5,434 nt of DNA from Acidobacteriota bacterium. GTDB lineage: Bacteria > Acidobacteriota > Terriglobia > UBA7540. Where the stretch lies: NCBI GenBank assembly GCA_003224635.1, contig QHZK01000251.1, forward strand, positions 1 through 5,434, in the 5' to 3' direction. Shown here piece after piece: positions 1-5,434 of the stretch. Every line of letters begins with the position of its first letter. Within the stretch, counting starts at the first letter, position 1. The position numbers were made by a program, and so were the translations under genes. The notes under the pieces are model-generated. The model ran no database searches. It was not told where the DNA came from and saw nothing but the letters and a program-made list of their open reading frames with translations.

Positions 1-1
1 C

Positions 2-139
2 GTCTATCTGTCCAAGCTCATCAAGCCGCTGGGCGTGAAAGTCACGCGGATTGCGATGGGCATTCCGGTAGGCTCGGAACTCGAATTCGCCGACGAAGTG
101 ACCATGCTCAAGGCAATCGAGGGCCGTCGGGAAATCTGA
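2..139 (+). CDS. recR: Recombination mediator protein RecR, C-terminal fragment
   Basis: The last 45 codons of a gene that begins upstream of the window. The translation starts VYLSKLIKPLGVKVTRIAMG, continues IPVGSELEFADEVTMLKAIE and ends GRREI before a TGA at 137-139. This matches the end of the RecR Toprim domain: the L-K-P-L-G-V-K-V-T-R-I-A-x-G-I-P-V-G-x-x-L-E-(Y/F)-A-D-E-V-T stretch is the family signature and the G-R-R near the end is typical. RecR works with RecO, and in some bacteria RecF, to load RecA on SSB-coated single-stranded DNA during gap repair. The N-terminal HhH and zinc-finger parts lie outside the window. The 265-base gap to korA suggests korA has its own promoter rather than reading through from recR. 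Confidence 0.93.
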   Translation, partial: VYLSKLIKPLGVKVTRIAMGIPVGSELEFADEVTMLKAIEGRREI

Positions 140-149
140 TTTCGAACCT

Positions 150-205
150 GGAAAATCGAAATTGGAAAATCGAAACTCGAAATTCGAAACTAGAAAACTG
201 GCTGG
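150..205. repeat. TCGAAA-type low-complexity repeat block, left copy
   Basis: Starting 10 bases after the recR stop, this block is built from the words GGAAAATCGAAA, TCGAAACTCGAAATTCGAAA and TGGAAAC. GAAAATCGAAA-like words occur at about 151-161 and 165-175. The 20-base core at 170-189 is repeated exactly, in inverted orientation, at 356-375. The composition (A-rich on this strand, with regularly spaced TCGAA) contrasts sharply with the GC-rich genes around it. I associate such words with intergenic regions of Acidobacteriota; that is recollection, not a search. No coding potential is seen here. Confidence 0.75.
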
Positions 206-226
206 AAACTAAGACTTGCGTTTTGA

Positions 227-243
227 CCTTGAGGTCCCCAAGG
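227..243. promoter_or_regulatory. Imperfect 17-base dyad in the korA leader, possible operator
   Basis: The sequence CCTTGAGGTCCCCAAGG is a near-perfect dyad about T235: seven of eight mirrored pairs are complementary, with one mismatch (A232/C238). It overlaps a TTGACC hexamer (223-228) that resembles a sigma-70 -35 box, but I find no convincing -10 box at the right spacing (best is CTGATT at 247-252). It lies about 160 bases before the korA start, in the non-repeat part of the leader. A regulator-binding site is possible, but chance occurrence cannot be excluded. Confidence 0.25.
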
Positions 244-328
244 CAGCTGATTTGGAGGGACAAACGGAAATAAAACCGGCCATCCTATTGGTGTTTCGGC
301 TGCGGCTGGATTAGTGATGCGGGCTAGT

Positions 329-380
329 TTCCATTTTCGATTTTCCAGCTTCGACTTTCGAATTTCGAGTTTCGACTTTT
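329..380. repeat. TCGAAA-type low-complexity repeat block, right inverted copy
   Basis: Read on the minus strand this block carries the same words as the left block: the 20-base core (plus-strand positions 356-375, exact inverted copy of 170-189) and a GGAAAATCGAAA word (plus 336-347, reverse complement). The two blocks could pair as a long stem enclosing about 166 bases. The block ends about 12 bases before the korA ribosome binding site, so a structure formed in RNA could influence the leader. There is no T-run that would make it an intrinsic terminator. Confidence 0.7.
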
Positions 381-391
381 GGCAGTGAGGC

Positions 392-397
392 AGGAGG
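392..397 (+). promoter_or_regulatory. Shine-Dalgarno site of korA
   Basis: AGGAGG (followed by GG) lies seven bases before the ATG at 405. It is an almost ideal anti-16S match at good spacing and fixes the korA start. Confidence 0.85.
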
Positions 398-404
398 GGA
401 GGCT

Positions 405-2408
405 ATGGAGCGCGAGTTTACCATCGGCATTGGAGGGGCGGCGGGAGACGGACTCGACAAGTCCGGCGACACTTTGGCCAAGGGCGTCTCCCGCATGGGC
501 CTCTACGTCTATGCCTACAACAGCTACCAGTCCATCATCCGCGGCGGCCACATCTGGCTCCGGGTCCGAATCGGCGAGAAGAAGGTCCACTCCCACGGCG
601 ACCACCTGAACCTTCTGATGGCCCTCAACCAGGACACCGTGGAGCGACACGCGCGCGAGGTCGAGCCCGGAGGAGCGGTCCTCTACAATTCGGACCGGTT
701 CACCTGCGAAACGTCGCTGCTGCGGGATGGCGTTGTCGGGCTGCCGCTGCCGGTCAACCAAATCACCAAACCCTTCGGACGCCTTCTGCCCATTATGCAG
801 AATACGGTTGCGCTGGGCGCGGTGATGTTCCTCACTCAGTTCGATTTTGATTCCACGGCGGGCGTGCTGGGCGACACGTTCAAGCACAAAGGCCAGGCCG
901 TCGTCGATCAGAACGTGAAGATCATGAAAGCTGGCTACGACTACGCGCAGGAGCATTTCGTGCCCCTGGTCAAGGACGCGTGGAATTTCAGCCGGATTCG
1001 CAGGCCTTTCGCCACCGGGAATGAATTGTTCGCGCTGGGGGCGGTGACGGGCGGGTGCAAGTTCTATTCGGCTTATCCGATGACTCCGGCCTCGTCGATC
1101 TTGCACTGGATGGCCAGCCACGGAGAGCAGTGCGGCGTCGTGGTGAAGCAGTGCGAGGACGAGCTGGCAGTGGTGAACATGGCCATCGGAGCGGGTCACG
1201 CCGGAGTGCGCGCCATGTGCGGCACCTCGGGCGGCGGCTTCGCCCTCATGACCGAGGGCATCGGCATGGCCGGCATGCTCGAGGCTCCGGTGGTGGTCAT
1301 CGAAGTGCAGCGCGGCGGCCCTTCGACGGGCATCCCTACCAAGACCGAGCAGGGAGACTTGAACCAGGTCTTTGGCGCTTCGCAAGGCGACTTCCCCCGC
1401 GTGATCGTCGCGCCGACCGAGACCGCGGACTGCTTCTGGACCGCCGTCGAGGCTTTCAACCTGGCCGAAAAGTACCAGCTCCCCGTGCTGATCATTTCGG
1501 ACTTGCTGCTCTCCGAACACCCGGAGACCATCGAGGCCGACGCGCTTCGCCACGACGTGGCCATCGAGCGCGGAGAACTGGTGACCGAGTGGCCGAAGAC
1601 CAACGGCCCCTACCGGCGCTATGCCAATACGCCCTCGGGTGTATCTCCACGAGCCTTGCCGGGGACCGAGGGCACGGAATACGTGGCCGCGACCGACGAG
1701 CACGACGAGGAAGGGATCCTGATCAGCGACGTGTTCACCTCGCCTCCGGTGCGCCGCAAGATCATGGAAAGGCGCATGAAGAAAGTGGAGCTTGCGCTCC
1801 AGGAGCTCAGGCCGCCCGAGCTCGAAGGTCCCGCGGACGCGCCGGTGACGCTGATTGGCTGGGGATCGTCCAGGGGCGTCATTGGCGAGGCGCGCGCGCT
1901 CCTCGCCGCCGAGGGGACCCGAGCCAACCAGCTCCATATCAAGTATCTGCACCCGTTCCACACCCGCGAAGTGAAGGCGATTCTCGGAAGATCGAAAATG
2001 CTGATTGGGATCGAAGGGAATTACACGGGCCAGTTTGCGCGTTTCCTGCGCGCCGAGACCGGCATCAGCGTCCACGCGAGCATCCTCAAGTACGACGGGG
2101 AGCCGTTCGAACCGCGCCTCATCGCCGAGGAAGTGAAAAGGATCATGGCCGGTAAGCCCGCCAGCCTGGACGTTACCCTCGAAGAGGCCCGCGAAATAGC
2201 CTACCACTACGTCCGGACTCACCTCGCCGACGTGGCCCGGCCGGCGAAGATCGAACTGACGGACGGGAACTCCCACGGCGAGCCCGTCTGGCGCGTCGAG
2301 ATTGCTGACCGGGAGAGTGGCAAAAAACGGGGCGACCTCGAGATCGGTATCCGGACGGGCGCCCTGTACGCCTGGCAGCCGGCCTTTGCCACCACGGCCG
2401 GGGCGTAA
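405..2408 (+). CDS. korA: 2-oxoglutarate:ferredoxin oxidoreductase, fused gamma-alpha subunit (KorA)
   Basis: A 667-residue subunit of a 2-oxoacid:ferredoxin oxidoreductase. With KorB it converts 2-oxoglutarate and CoA to succinyl-CoA and CO2, reducing ferredoxin in the cytoplasm. Residues 1 to about 195 are the gamma domain (GIGGAAGDG at 8-16, RGGHIWLRV at 46-54). About 205-440 is the pyrimidine-binding alpha domain, with YPMTPAS (224-230), EDELAVVNMAIGAGHAG (251-267), TSGGGFALMTEGIGMAG (274-290) and the KorA-type QRGGPSTGIPTKTEQGDL (302-319). About 478-580 is domain II, with EGNYTGQ at 537-543. The fused order and the GPSTG-PTKTEQGDL motif favour KorA over pyruvate or indolepyruvate enzymes, but substrate is inferred. 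Residues from about 585 to 667 are an extension beyond the usual end; 592-657 resemble a PepSY-like fold (helix, then EPVWRVEI, then LEIGIRTGALYAW). The start is set by the AGGAGG site. The downstream coiled-coil gene and korB follow on the same strand. Confidence 0.93.
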   Translation: MEREFTIGIGGAAGDGLDKSGDTLAKGVSRMGLYVYAYNSYQSIIRGGHIWLRVRIGEKKVHSHGDHLNLLMALNQDTVERHAREVEPGGAVLYNSDRFTCETSLLRDGVVGLPLPVNQITKPFGRLLPIMQNTVALGAVMFLTQFDFDSTAGVLGDTFKHKGQAVVDQNVKIMKAGYDYAQEHFVPLVKDAWNFSRIRRPFATGNELFALGAVTGGCKFYSAYPMTPASSILHWMASHGEQCGVVVKQCEDELAVVNMAIGAGHAGVRAMCGTSGGGFALMTEGIGMAGMLEAPVVVIEVQRGGPSTGIPTKTEQGDLNQVFGASQGDFPRVIVAPTETADCFWTAVEAFNLAEKYQLPVLIISDLLLSEHPETIEADALRHDVAIERGELVTEWPKTNGPYRRYANTPSGVSPRALPGTEGTEYVAATDEHDEEGILISDVFTSPPVRRKIMERRMKKVELALQELRPPELEGPADAPVTLIGWGSSRGVIGEARALLAAEGTRANQLHIKYLHPFHTREVKAILGRSKMLIGIEGNYTGQFARFLRAETGISVHASILKYDGEPFEPRLIAEEVKRIMAGKPASLDVTLEEAREIAYHYVRTHLADVARPAKIELTDGNSHGEPVWRVEIADRESGKKRGDLEIGIRTGALYAWQPAFATTAGA

Positions 2409-2431
2409 AGGCTCTTGGAGTACTCGACAGG

Positions 2432-2854
2432 ATGGACCTCGAAAAGACCATCGAATTCATCGTACAGAGTCAGGCGAAGGCCGAGGAGCGCGCGAACCGA
2501 GCCGACAAACGCCTGGACCGCCTCGAAGAATCCATCGTGGAAAGAGACAAACGCCTCGATCGCTTCGAAGAATTCATCTTGGAAAGCCAGGCGAAGGCTG
2601 AGGAGCGCGCGACCAAGGGGGACAAGCGCTTGGACCGCCTCGAACGGGTCGTTACTAAGCTGGCCGTCACCGGGCATAGATTCCGCAATGAGGTGCGTCT
2701 ATTCCACAAGGATGTTCGTCTGTTCCAGACTGAAGTGCGTCAAGCTCTGTCGGAAACCAGCGATAAGGTTAATGTGCTCGTCGATACCGTAGATAAGCTG
2801 GTGCGCCTCAACAACAGAGGGCGCCGCAACGGCAAGGGGCGTCGCAATGGCTAG
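2432..2854 (+). CDS. Coiled-coil protein of unknown function between korA and korB
   Basis: A 140-residue, highly charged protein with no signal peptide or membrane segment. It starts MDLEKTIEFIVQSQAKAEER and is nearly all predicted coiled coil. An E-F-I-(V/L)-x-S-Q-A-K-A-E-E-R-A block with DKRLDRLE occurs at residues 8-32 and again at 47-71, with a further DKRLDRFE at 39-46. Residues 87-107 hold three heptads (EVRLFHK, DVRLFQT, EVRQALS), followed by DKVNVLVDTVDKLVRL. The tail is basic and repeats GRRNG (130-134, 136-140), perhaps contacting nucleic acid or acidic partners. I recall small MDLEKT-type coiled-coil proteins in Acidobacteriota but know no function. The start has only a weak site (GGAG at 2417-2420, 11 bases upstream). 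The 23-base gap after korA suggests co-transcription, which hints at, but does not prove, a link to the oxidoreductase. The regular third-position bias and placement support a real gene. Confidence 0.75.
   Translation: MDLEKTIEFIVQSQAKAEERANRADKRLDRLEESIVERDKRLDRFEEFILESQAKAEERATKGDKRLDRLERVVTKLAVTGHRFRNEVRLFHKDVRLFQTEVRQALSETSDKVNVLVDTVDKLVRLNNRGRRNGKGRRNG
2453..2644. repeat. Imperfect direct repeat within the coiled-coil gene
   Basis: Two 75-base units, 2453-2527 and 2570-2644, start 117 bases apart (39 codons) and share most bases, including GAATTCATC at the start, CAGGCGAAGGC, GAGGAGCGCGCGA and TGGACCGCCTCGAA. The nucleotide match covers silent positions too, so it looks like an internal duplication rather than protein-level convergence on a heptad pattern. 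The intervening 42 bases hold a third, shorter copy of the DKRLDR element. Confidence 0.75.
2690..2752 (+). repeat. Three tandem 21-base heptad units in the coiled-coil gene
   Basis: Units 2690-2710, 2711-2731 and 2732-2752 encode EVRLFHK, DVRLFQT and EVRQALS. Each begins GA(G/T/A)GT(G/T)CGTC. The 21-base period equals one coiled-coil heptad, consistent with growth of the helix by unit duplication. The third unit has diverged in its second half. Confidence 0.6.
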
Positions 2855-2940
2855 GGCTGAAGGTAGCGCGCTTGTGGCACGAACGAAGCCTGCCCTGCGC
2901 CGTGGTTTCGAGGAGATCAGCAACGCTAGCAAGAATGAAT

Positions 2941-2947
2941 GGAGGAG
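2941..2947 (+). promoter_or_regulatory. Shine-Dalgarno site that decides the korB start
   Basis: GGAGGAG sits six bases before the ATG at 2954. An in-frame ATG at 2939 overlaps this site and has no good site of its own, so translation should start at 2954 rather than 2939. Confidence 0.8.
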
Positions 2948-2953
2948 TCCCTT

Positions 2954-3838
2954 ATGGCGACCGTGACCGTTGAACTGCCGCTAGAAGCTTACCAGGGCGT
3001 AGTCGATCCCGACTGGTGTCCGGGCTGCGGCGATTTCGGCGTGCTGCGCGCGCTCGAGATTGCCGCCCAGAAGCTGCGCCTCCCGACTAAGGACATCTTC
3101 GTAGTCTCAGGCATCGGCTGCTCGTCGAACCTGCCGGGGTTCTTCCACGCGTACGGCGTACACAGCCTGCACGGGCGCGCGGTGGCGGTAGCGAGCGGCG
3201 CGAAGCTCGCCAACCACGACCTGCACGTGGTGATCACAGGCGGAGACGGCGACGGCTACGGTATCGGTCTCAACCATTTCATCCACGCCATGCGGCGCAA
3301 TCTCGACCTGACCTATCTCGTCATGAACAACCAGATTTACGGATTGACTACTGGCCAGGCTTCGCCCACCACGGAGAAGGGACACAAGACCAAGTCCACG
3401 CCGCGCGGGAACGTCGAGCTGCCCATCAACCCTGTGGCGCTGGCGCTGGTCTCGGGAGCCACGTACGTCGCGCGCGGCTTTTCGGGAGAAGCCAAGCACT
3501 TGGCCGACCTCATCGCGGGCGGAATCGCCCACCACGGGTTCGCGCTGGTCGACGTTTTCAGCCCCTGCGTCACCTATAACAAGATCAATACCTATCCCTG
3601 GTTCAAGCAGCGCGTCTACAAGCTTGAAGACGAGAAGGGTTACGACACCTCGGACTTCCAGGCCGCGCTCCGCAAGTCCTTCGAGTGGGACCCGAAAATT
3701 CCGCTCGGAGTTTTCTATAAAGGCGAAGAGCTCACCTACGAGGACTCCGAGCCCGCGCTCAAGCAAGGTCCGCTGGTCCGCCAGCCTCTGGGGATGGAGA
3801 AGGGTCTGTTTGAGGAGTTGGTGGAGGAGTTTTACTAG
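2954..3838 (+). CDS. korB: 2-oxoglutarate:ferredoxin oxidoreductase, beta subunit (KorB)
   Basis: A 294-residue beta subunit, the usual length for KorB/PorB. It binds thiamine pyrophosphate and one [4Fe-4S] cluster and passes electrons from the TPP intermediate to ferredoxin. Candidate cluster cysteines are C22 and C25 (WCPGCGDFG, 21-29), C56 (GIGCSS) and C205 (FSPCVTYN), the four-cysteine set of two-subunit enzymes. The TPP/Mg site is GDGDGYGIG (97-105) plus NNQIYGLTTGQASPT (125-139); the latter motif and the N-terminal WCPGCGDFGV are typical of the family. There is no separate ferredoxin-domain (delta) subunit in the window. The start at 2954 is preferred over an in-frame ATG at 2939 because of the GGAGGAG site. 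korB lies 545 bases after korA, with the coiled-coil gene between, whereas the two subunits are usually adjacent. Substrate specificity (2-oxoglutarate rather than another 2-oxoacid) is inferred from KorA. Confidence 0.93.
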   Translation: MATVTVELPLEAYQGVVDPDWCPGCGDFGVLRALEIAAQKLRLPTKDIFVVSGIGCSSNLPGFFHAYGVHSLHGRAVAVASGAKLANHDLHVVITGGDGDGYGIGLNHFIHAMRRNLDLTYLVMNNQIYGLTTGQASPTTEKGHKTKSTPRGNVELPINPVALALVSGATYVARGFSGEAKHLADLIAGGIAHHGFALVDVFSPCVTYNKINTYPWFKQRVYKLEDEKGYDTSDFQAALRKSFEWDPKIPLGVFYKGEELTYEDSEPALKQGPLVRQPLGMEKGLFEELVEEFY

Positions 3839-3840
3839 AA

Positions 3841-3911
3841 AGGTTTCAGGTGTTAGGTTTCAGGTTTCAGGTTTTGCTTTGCCTGCCTTCTGCTTACTGC
3901 TGACTGCCTAC
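3841..3911. repeat. GGTTTCAGG / CTGCCTTCTGC low-complexity spacer
   Basis: Three copies of GGTTTCAGG occur at 3842-3850, 3856-3864 and 3863-3871 (the last two overlap by two bases), followed by a CTGCC/CTTCTGC/TTACTGC/TGACTGC run at about 3882-3909. It fills nearly all of the 74-base gap between the convergent ends of korB and the M1 gene. I see no GC-rich hairpin followed by T's, so neither gene has an obvious intrinsic terminator here. Spacers of this kind are, from memory, common in Acidobacteriota. Confidence 0.65.
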
Positions 3912-3912
3912 T

Positions 3913-5434
3913 TCAACTAATCTGCCGGCTTGCTTCCGAATACGGCTTCTGGACGTGCTGGTTGGCCTCGTCGAGCGCGCCCTGCGTATTGTCGTTGGTC
4001 TGCAAGGCCCGCTGGTACTCGTTCAAGGCGCGGTCGCGCTGGCCGGTGACGTCGAAGATCTTACCCAGTGTGAGGTGCGCCCAGACCTCGACCCACTTGG
4101 GGTTCAAATCTCCGGCCAGGGCGGCGCGCATCTCCTCGGCGGCGGCGTTGTAGTTGTGGAGCTTGAAGAACGTCTCGCCGATGCGATAATGGGCCAGAGA
4201 ATAGTTCTTGTTGATCTCGAGCGCCTGCTGATACTGCTTGATGGCCTCGAGATATGCCTGCTCCTGCGTCAGTTGGTCGCCGCGCGCCATCTCGACCGCG
4301 ATCTTGGTCTGCTCGTCGTACTTCAAGATGCGGCTGGCGGGATCGACCACCACGGTCCGCGGTTTGGTCACCGTATTGACCGTGAAGTCGGCCGTAGTGC
4401 CCACCATGTCCACGCGGCTGTTCTGCGGCTTCCGGCCCTCGGTCGTCACGCGGACTTCCACCGGCATGCGGAAGATGTCGAGGTCCTGGGTAATCTTGCC
4501 CACCACCTGGTAGCCTTTGGCGGTCCGGTAGACCGCCCAGGTGCGCTTGAACTGCGGGATGCCCGTCGAAGTGACCCACTGGGCGAAGAAGTAGGTCAAG
4601 CTTTCTTGGCCGTGGCCTGCTGCTTGCTGCTTGTTCGAGTTTTCCGCCAGCTTCTGAAATTCGTCGCTCGCGATCGGCTTCCCGGCGTATTGCTGCGCCA
4701 TCGTCCGCAAGGTCTTGAAAAAGGCGTCGTCGCCGATCACCCAGCGGAGCATGTGAAAGACCATGGCGCCCTTGTTGAACACGACGGACTCGTACTCGGG
4801 CGTGAACTCGTGCAGGTGGCTCGCCTGGCTGACCGGCGCCGCGTCCTCGTGGGTGAGGGCGCGGATGACGACGTCGTGCATGGCGTCTTCGAAGGCGTTG
4901 GCTCCCGCCGCCTCCTCGACGTAGAGAGCGGCTGGAGGCTTCTCCGCACCGGGCCTCGTAGTGCTGGCCTCCCGAGGCTTCTCGGACCCCGTCAATTACC
5001 GGCTGCTCGCGCACGAGATTTCGCACCAGTGGTGGCGGTGCCTGGTCAGTCCGGCGACGCCTGACGACGCCTATCTCGACGATGGCCAGGTGGCTCGCGG
5101 GCAGCGGTCCAAACTTGTCGGAGAAGAACGCCAGGATTTTGCCGGCCGTCTCGCCGTACTTCTGCGCCAGGCTCTGGTGGCCTTCTTTAAGGTAAAGCGT
5201 GATGTCAGCGCCCGCCGCCGCCGCCGGCTCAACCGCATACTTGCCGGCGAGCACGGTCCCCGGAAAAGAGCGTTGATCGTACCGGAAGGTGTATGTTACC
5301 GTGCCCGCCTCCCGCTCCGGCGCCGAAGCCTTGCCCGAAGCGATCACGATTTCGTCGGACGGGACCGTGACGCGGACCGCCGCCGCGAAGCGGTTGACGC
5401 CGTAGGCGTTCACCGGGAACCAGCGGCCCGCGTA
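3913..5434 (-). pseudogene. M1-family metallopeptidase with C-terminal TPRs, disrupted by internal inversion; N-terminus off the window
   Basis: Two minus-strand fragments of one protein. The N-terminal fragment (5434 to about 5073) begins off the window, reads GRWFPVNAYGVNRFAAAVRV early, as M1 N-terminal domains do, and ends KFGPLPASHLAIVEI. The C-terminal fragment (about 4932 to the TGA at 3915-3913) starts AALYVEEAAGANAFEDAMHD and holds the M1 pattern VVFNKGAMVFHMLRWVIGDD followed by FFAQWVTSTGIPQFKRTW. After a beta-rich region come two to three TPRs (from QAYLEAIKQYQQALEINKNY, through LAHYRIGETFFKLHNYNAAA, to GQRDRALNEYQRAL). The fragments are in different frames, and the segment that should join them is present only on the plus strand. 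That segment carries HEISHQWW, so no minus-strand product can have the zinc site. M1 enzymes are zinc aminopeptidases, here probably exported, but the signal region is not visible. The catalytic Tyr of the Y-x-K-G-A motif is Phe (codon 4777-4779). Alternatives are a true pseudogene or an assembly error. Confidence 0.8.
4934..5086 (+). other. Inverted internal segment encoding the M1 zinc-binding motif
   Basis: In the plus-strand frame of codon 4937 this reads GGFSAPGLVVLASRGFSDPV, then NYRLLAHEISHQWWRCLVSP, then ATPDDAYLDDG. This is the M1 core with HExxH (HEISH at 5012-5026), although the flanking M1 sequence is on the minus strand. Placed between LAIVEI and AALYVEE it restores the expected domain order, lacking only a few residues at each join. 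In-frame plus-strand translation is closed by a TAG at 4922-4924 and there is no start or ribosome site, so it is not an independent gene. Edges are approximate: the right edge falls in 5073-5086, where the bases make sense in both strands; the left edge is about 4931-4937. Confidence 0.82.

Noticed and set aside
150..380. CRISPR array in the TCGAAA repeats
   Set aside because: The words are short, irregularly spaced and partly inverted, with no uniform spacers and no cas genes.
329..380. Intrinsic terminator of recR
   Set aside because: The repeat block is A/T-rich without a GC-rich stem followed by T's, and lies nearly 200 bases after the recR stop.
324..2276. A 650-codon open frame on the minus strand opposite korA
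   Set aside because: It has no recognisable domain, is rich in His, Arg and Gly in the way antisense frames of GC-rich genes are, and lies wholly opposite a well-supported korA.
2939..2953. Upstream ATG at 2939 as the korB start
   Set aside because: It overlaps the GGAGGAG site that serves the ATG at 2954 and has no ribosome site of its own; the extra five residues are not needed by the family.
4931..4983. Direct repeat GAGGCTTCTC (4935-4944 and 4974-4983) as a duplication at the inversion edge
   Set aside because: Both copies encode plausible native residues (GGFSA and SRGFSD) and only about 10 bases match, so it may be coincidence of Gly-Phe-Ser codons.
3955..5064. A 369-codon open frame on the plus strand opposite the M1 gene
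   Set aside because: It is antisense to clear M1 and TPR sequence and has no family features. Its frame is also not the one in which the inverted HEISHQWW segment reads.
4061..5070. The long minus-strand continuation of the N-terminal M1 frame past AIVEI
   Set aside because: After the junction the translation becomes Arg- and Gly-rich nonsense (an out-of-frame reading of the M1/TPR part), so it is an open frame only because of high GC.

Overview
The window is GC-rich bacterial DNA (clearly above 50% GC by eye) carrying the end of a housekeeping gene, a 2-oxoacid:ferredoxin oxidoreductase locus and, convergent to it, a broken metallopeptidase gene. Two intergenic stretches hold low-complexity words (TCGAAA/GAAAATCGAAA runs and GGTTTCAGG runs) that I associate with Acidobacteriota genomes. 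Together with the style of the korAB proteins, a peptidase M1 with TPRs and a small MDLEKT-type coiled-coil protein, this suggests a soil or sediment acidobacterium, possibly a metagenome-derived contig. That assignment is inference; no rRNA or other strong taxonomic marker is present.

Layout: (1) 2-139 (+), the last 45 codons of recR. (2) 140-404, a 265-base leader with two inverted copies of an A/T-rich TCGAAA repeat block flanking a small dyad, ending in a strong Shine-Dalgarno. (3) 405-2408 (+), korA, a fused gamma-alpha subunit of 2-oxoglutarate:ferredoxin oxidoreductase with an unusual C-terminal extension. (4) 2432-2854 (+), a 140-residue coiled-coil protein of unknown function lying between the two enzyme subunits. 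(5) 2954-3838 (+), korB, the TPP/[4Fe-4S] beta subunit. (6) 3839-3912, a short convergent spacer with GGTTTCAGG repeats. (7) 3913-5434 (-), an M1-family metallopeptidase with C-terminal TPRs, running off the window at its N-terminus and interrupted by a roughly 150-base internal segment in the opposite orientation.

How it fits together: KorA and KorB form the complete catalytic core for CoA-dependent oxidation of 2-oxoglutarate to succinyl-CoA (or, in reverse, reductive carboxylation) with ferredoxin as electron partner. The coiled-coil gene is on the same strand with a 23-base gap after korA, so the three genes are probably co-transcribed.

The most striking feature is in the M1 gene. The part encoding the zinc-binding HEISHQWW motif reads correctly only on the plus strand, while everything on both sides of it reads on the minus strand. 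The gene is therefore inactivated by a local inversion with small losses at the junctions, unless the inversion is an assembly artefact. Several other catalytic positions of this protein also depart from the M1 consensus.
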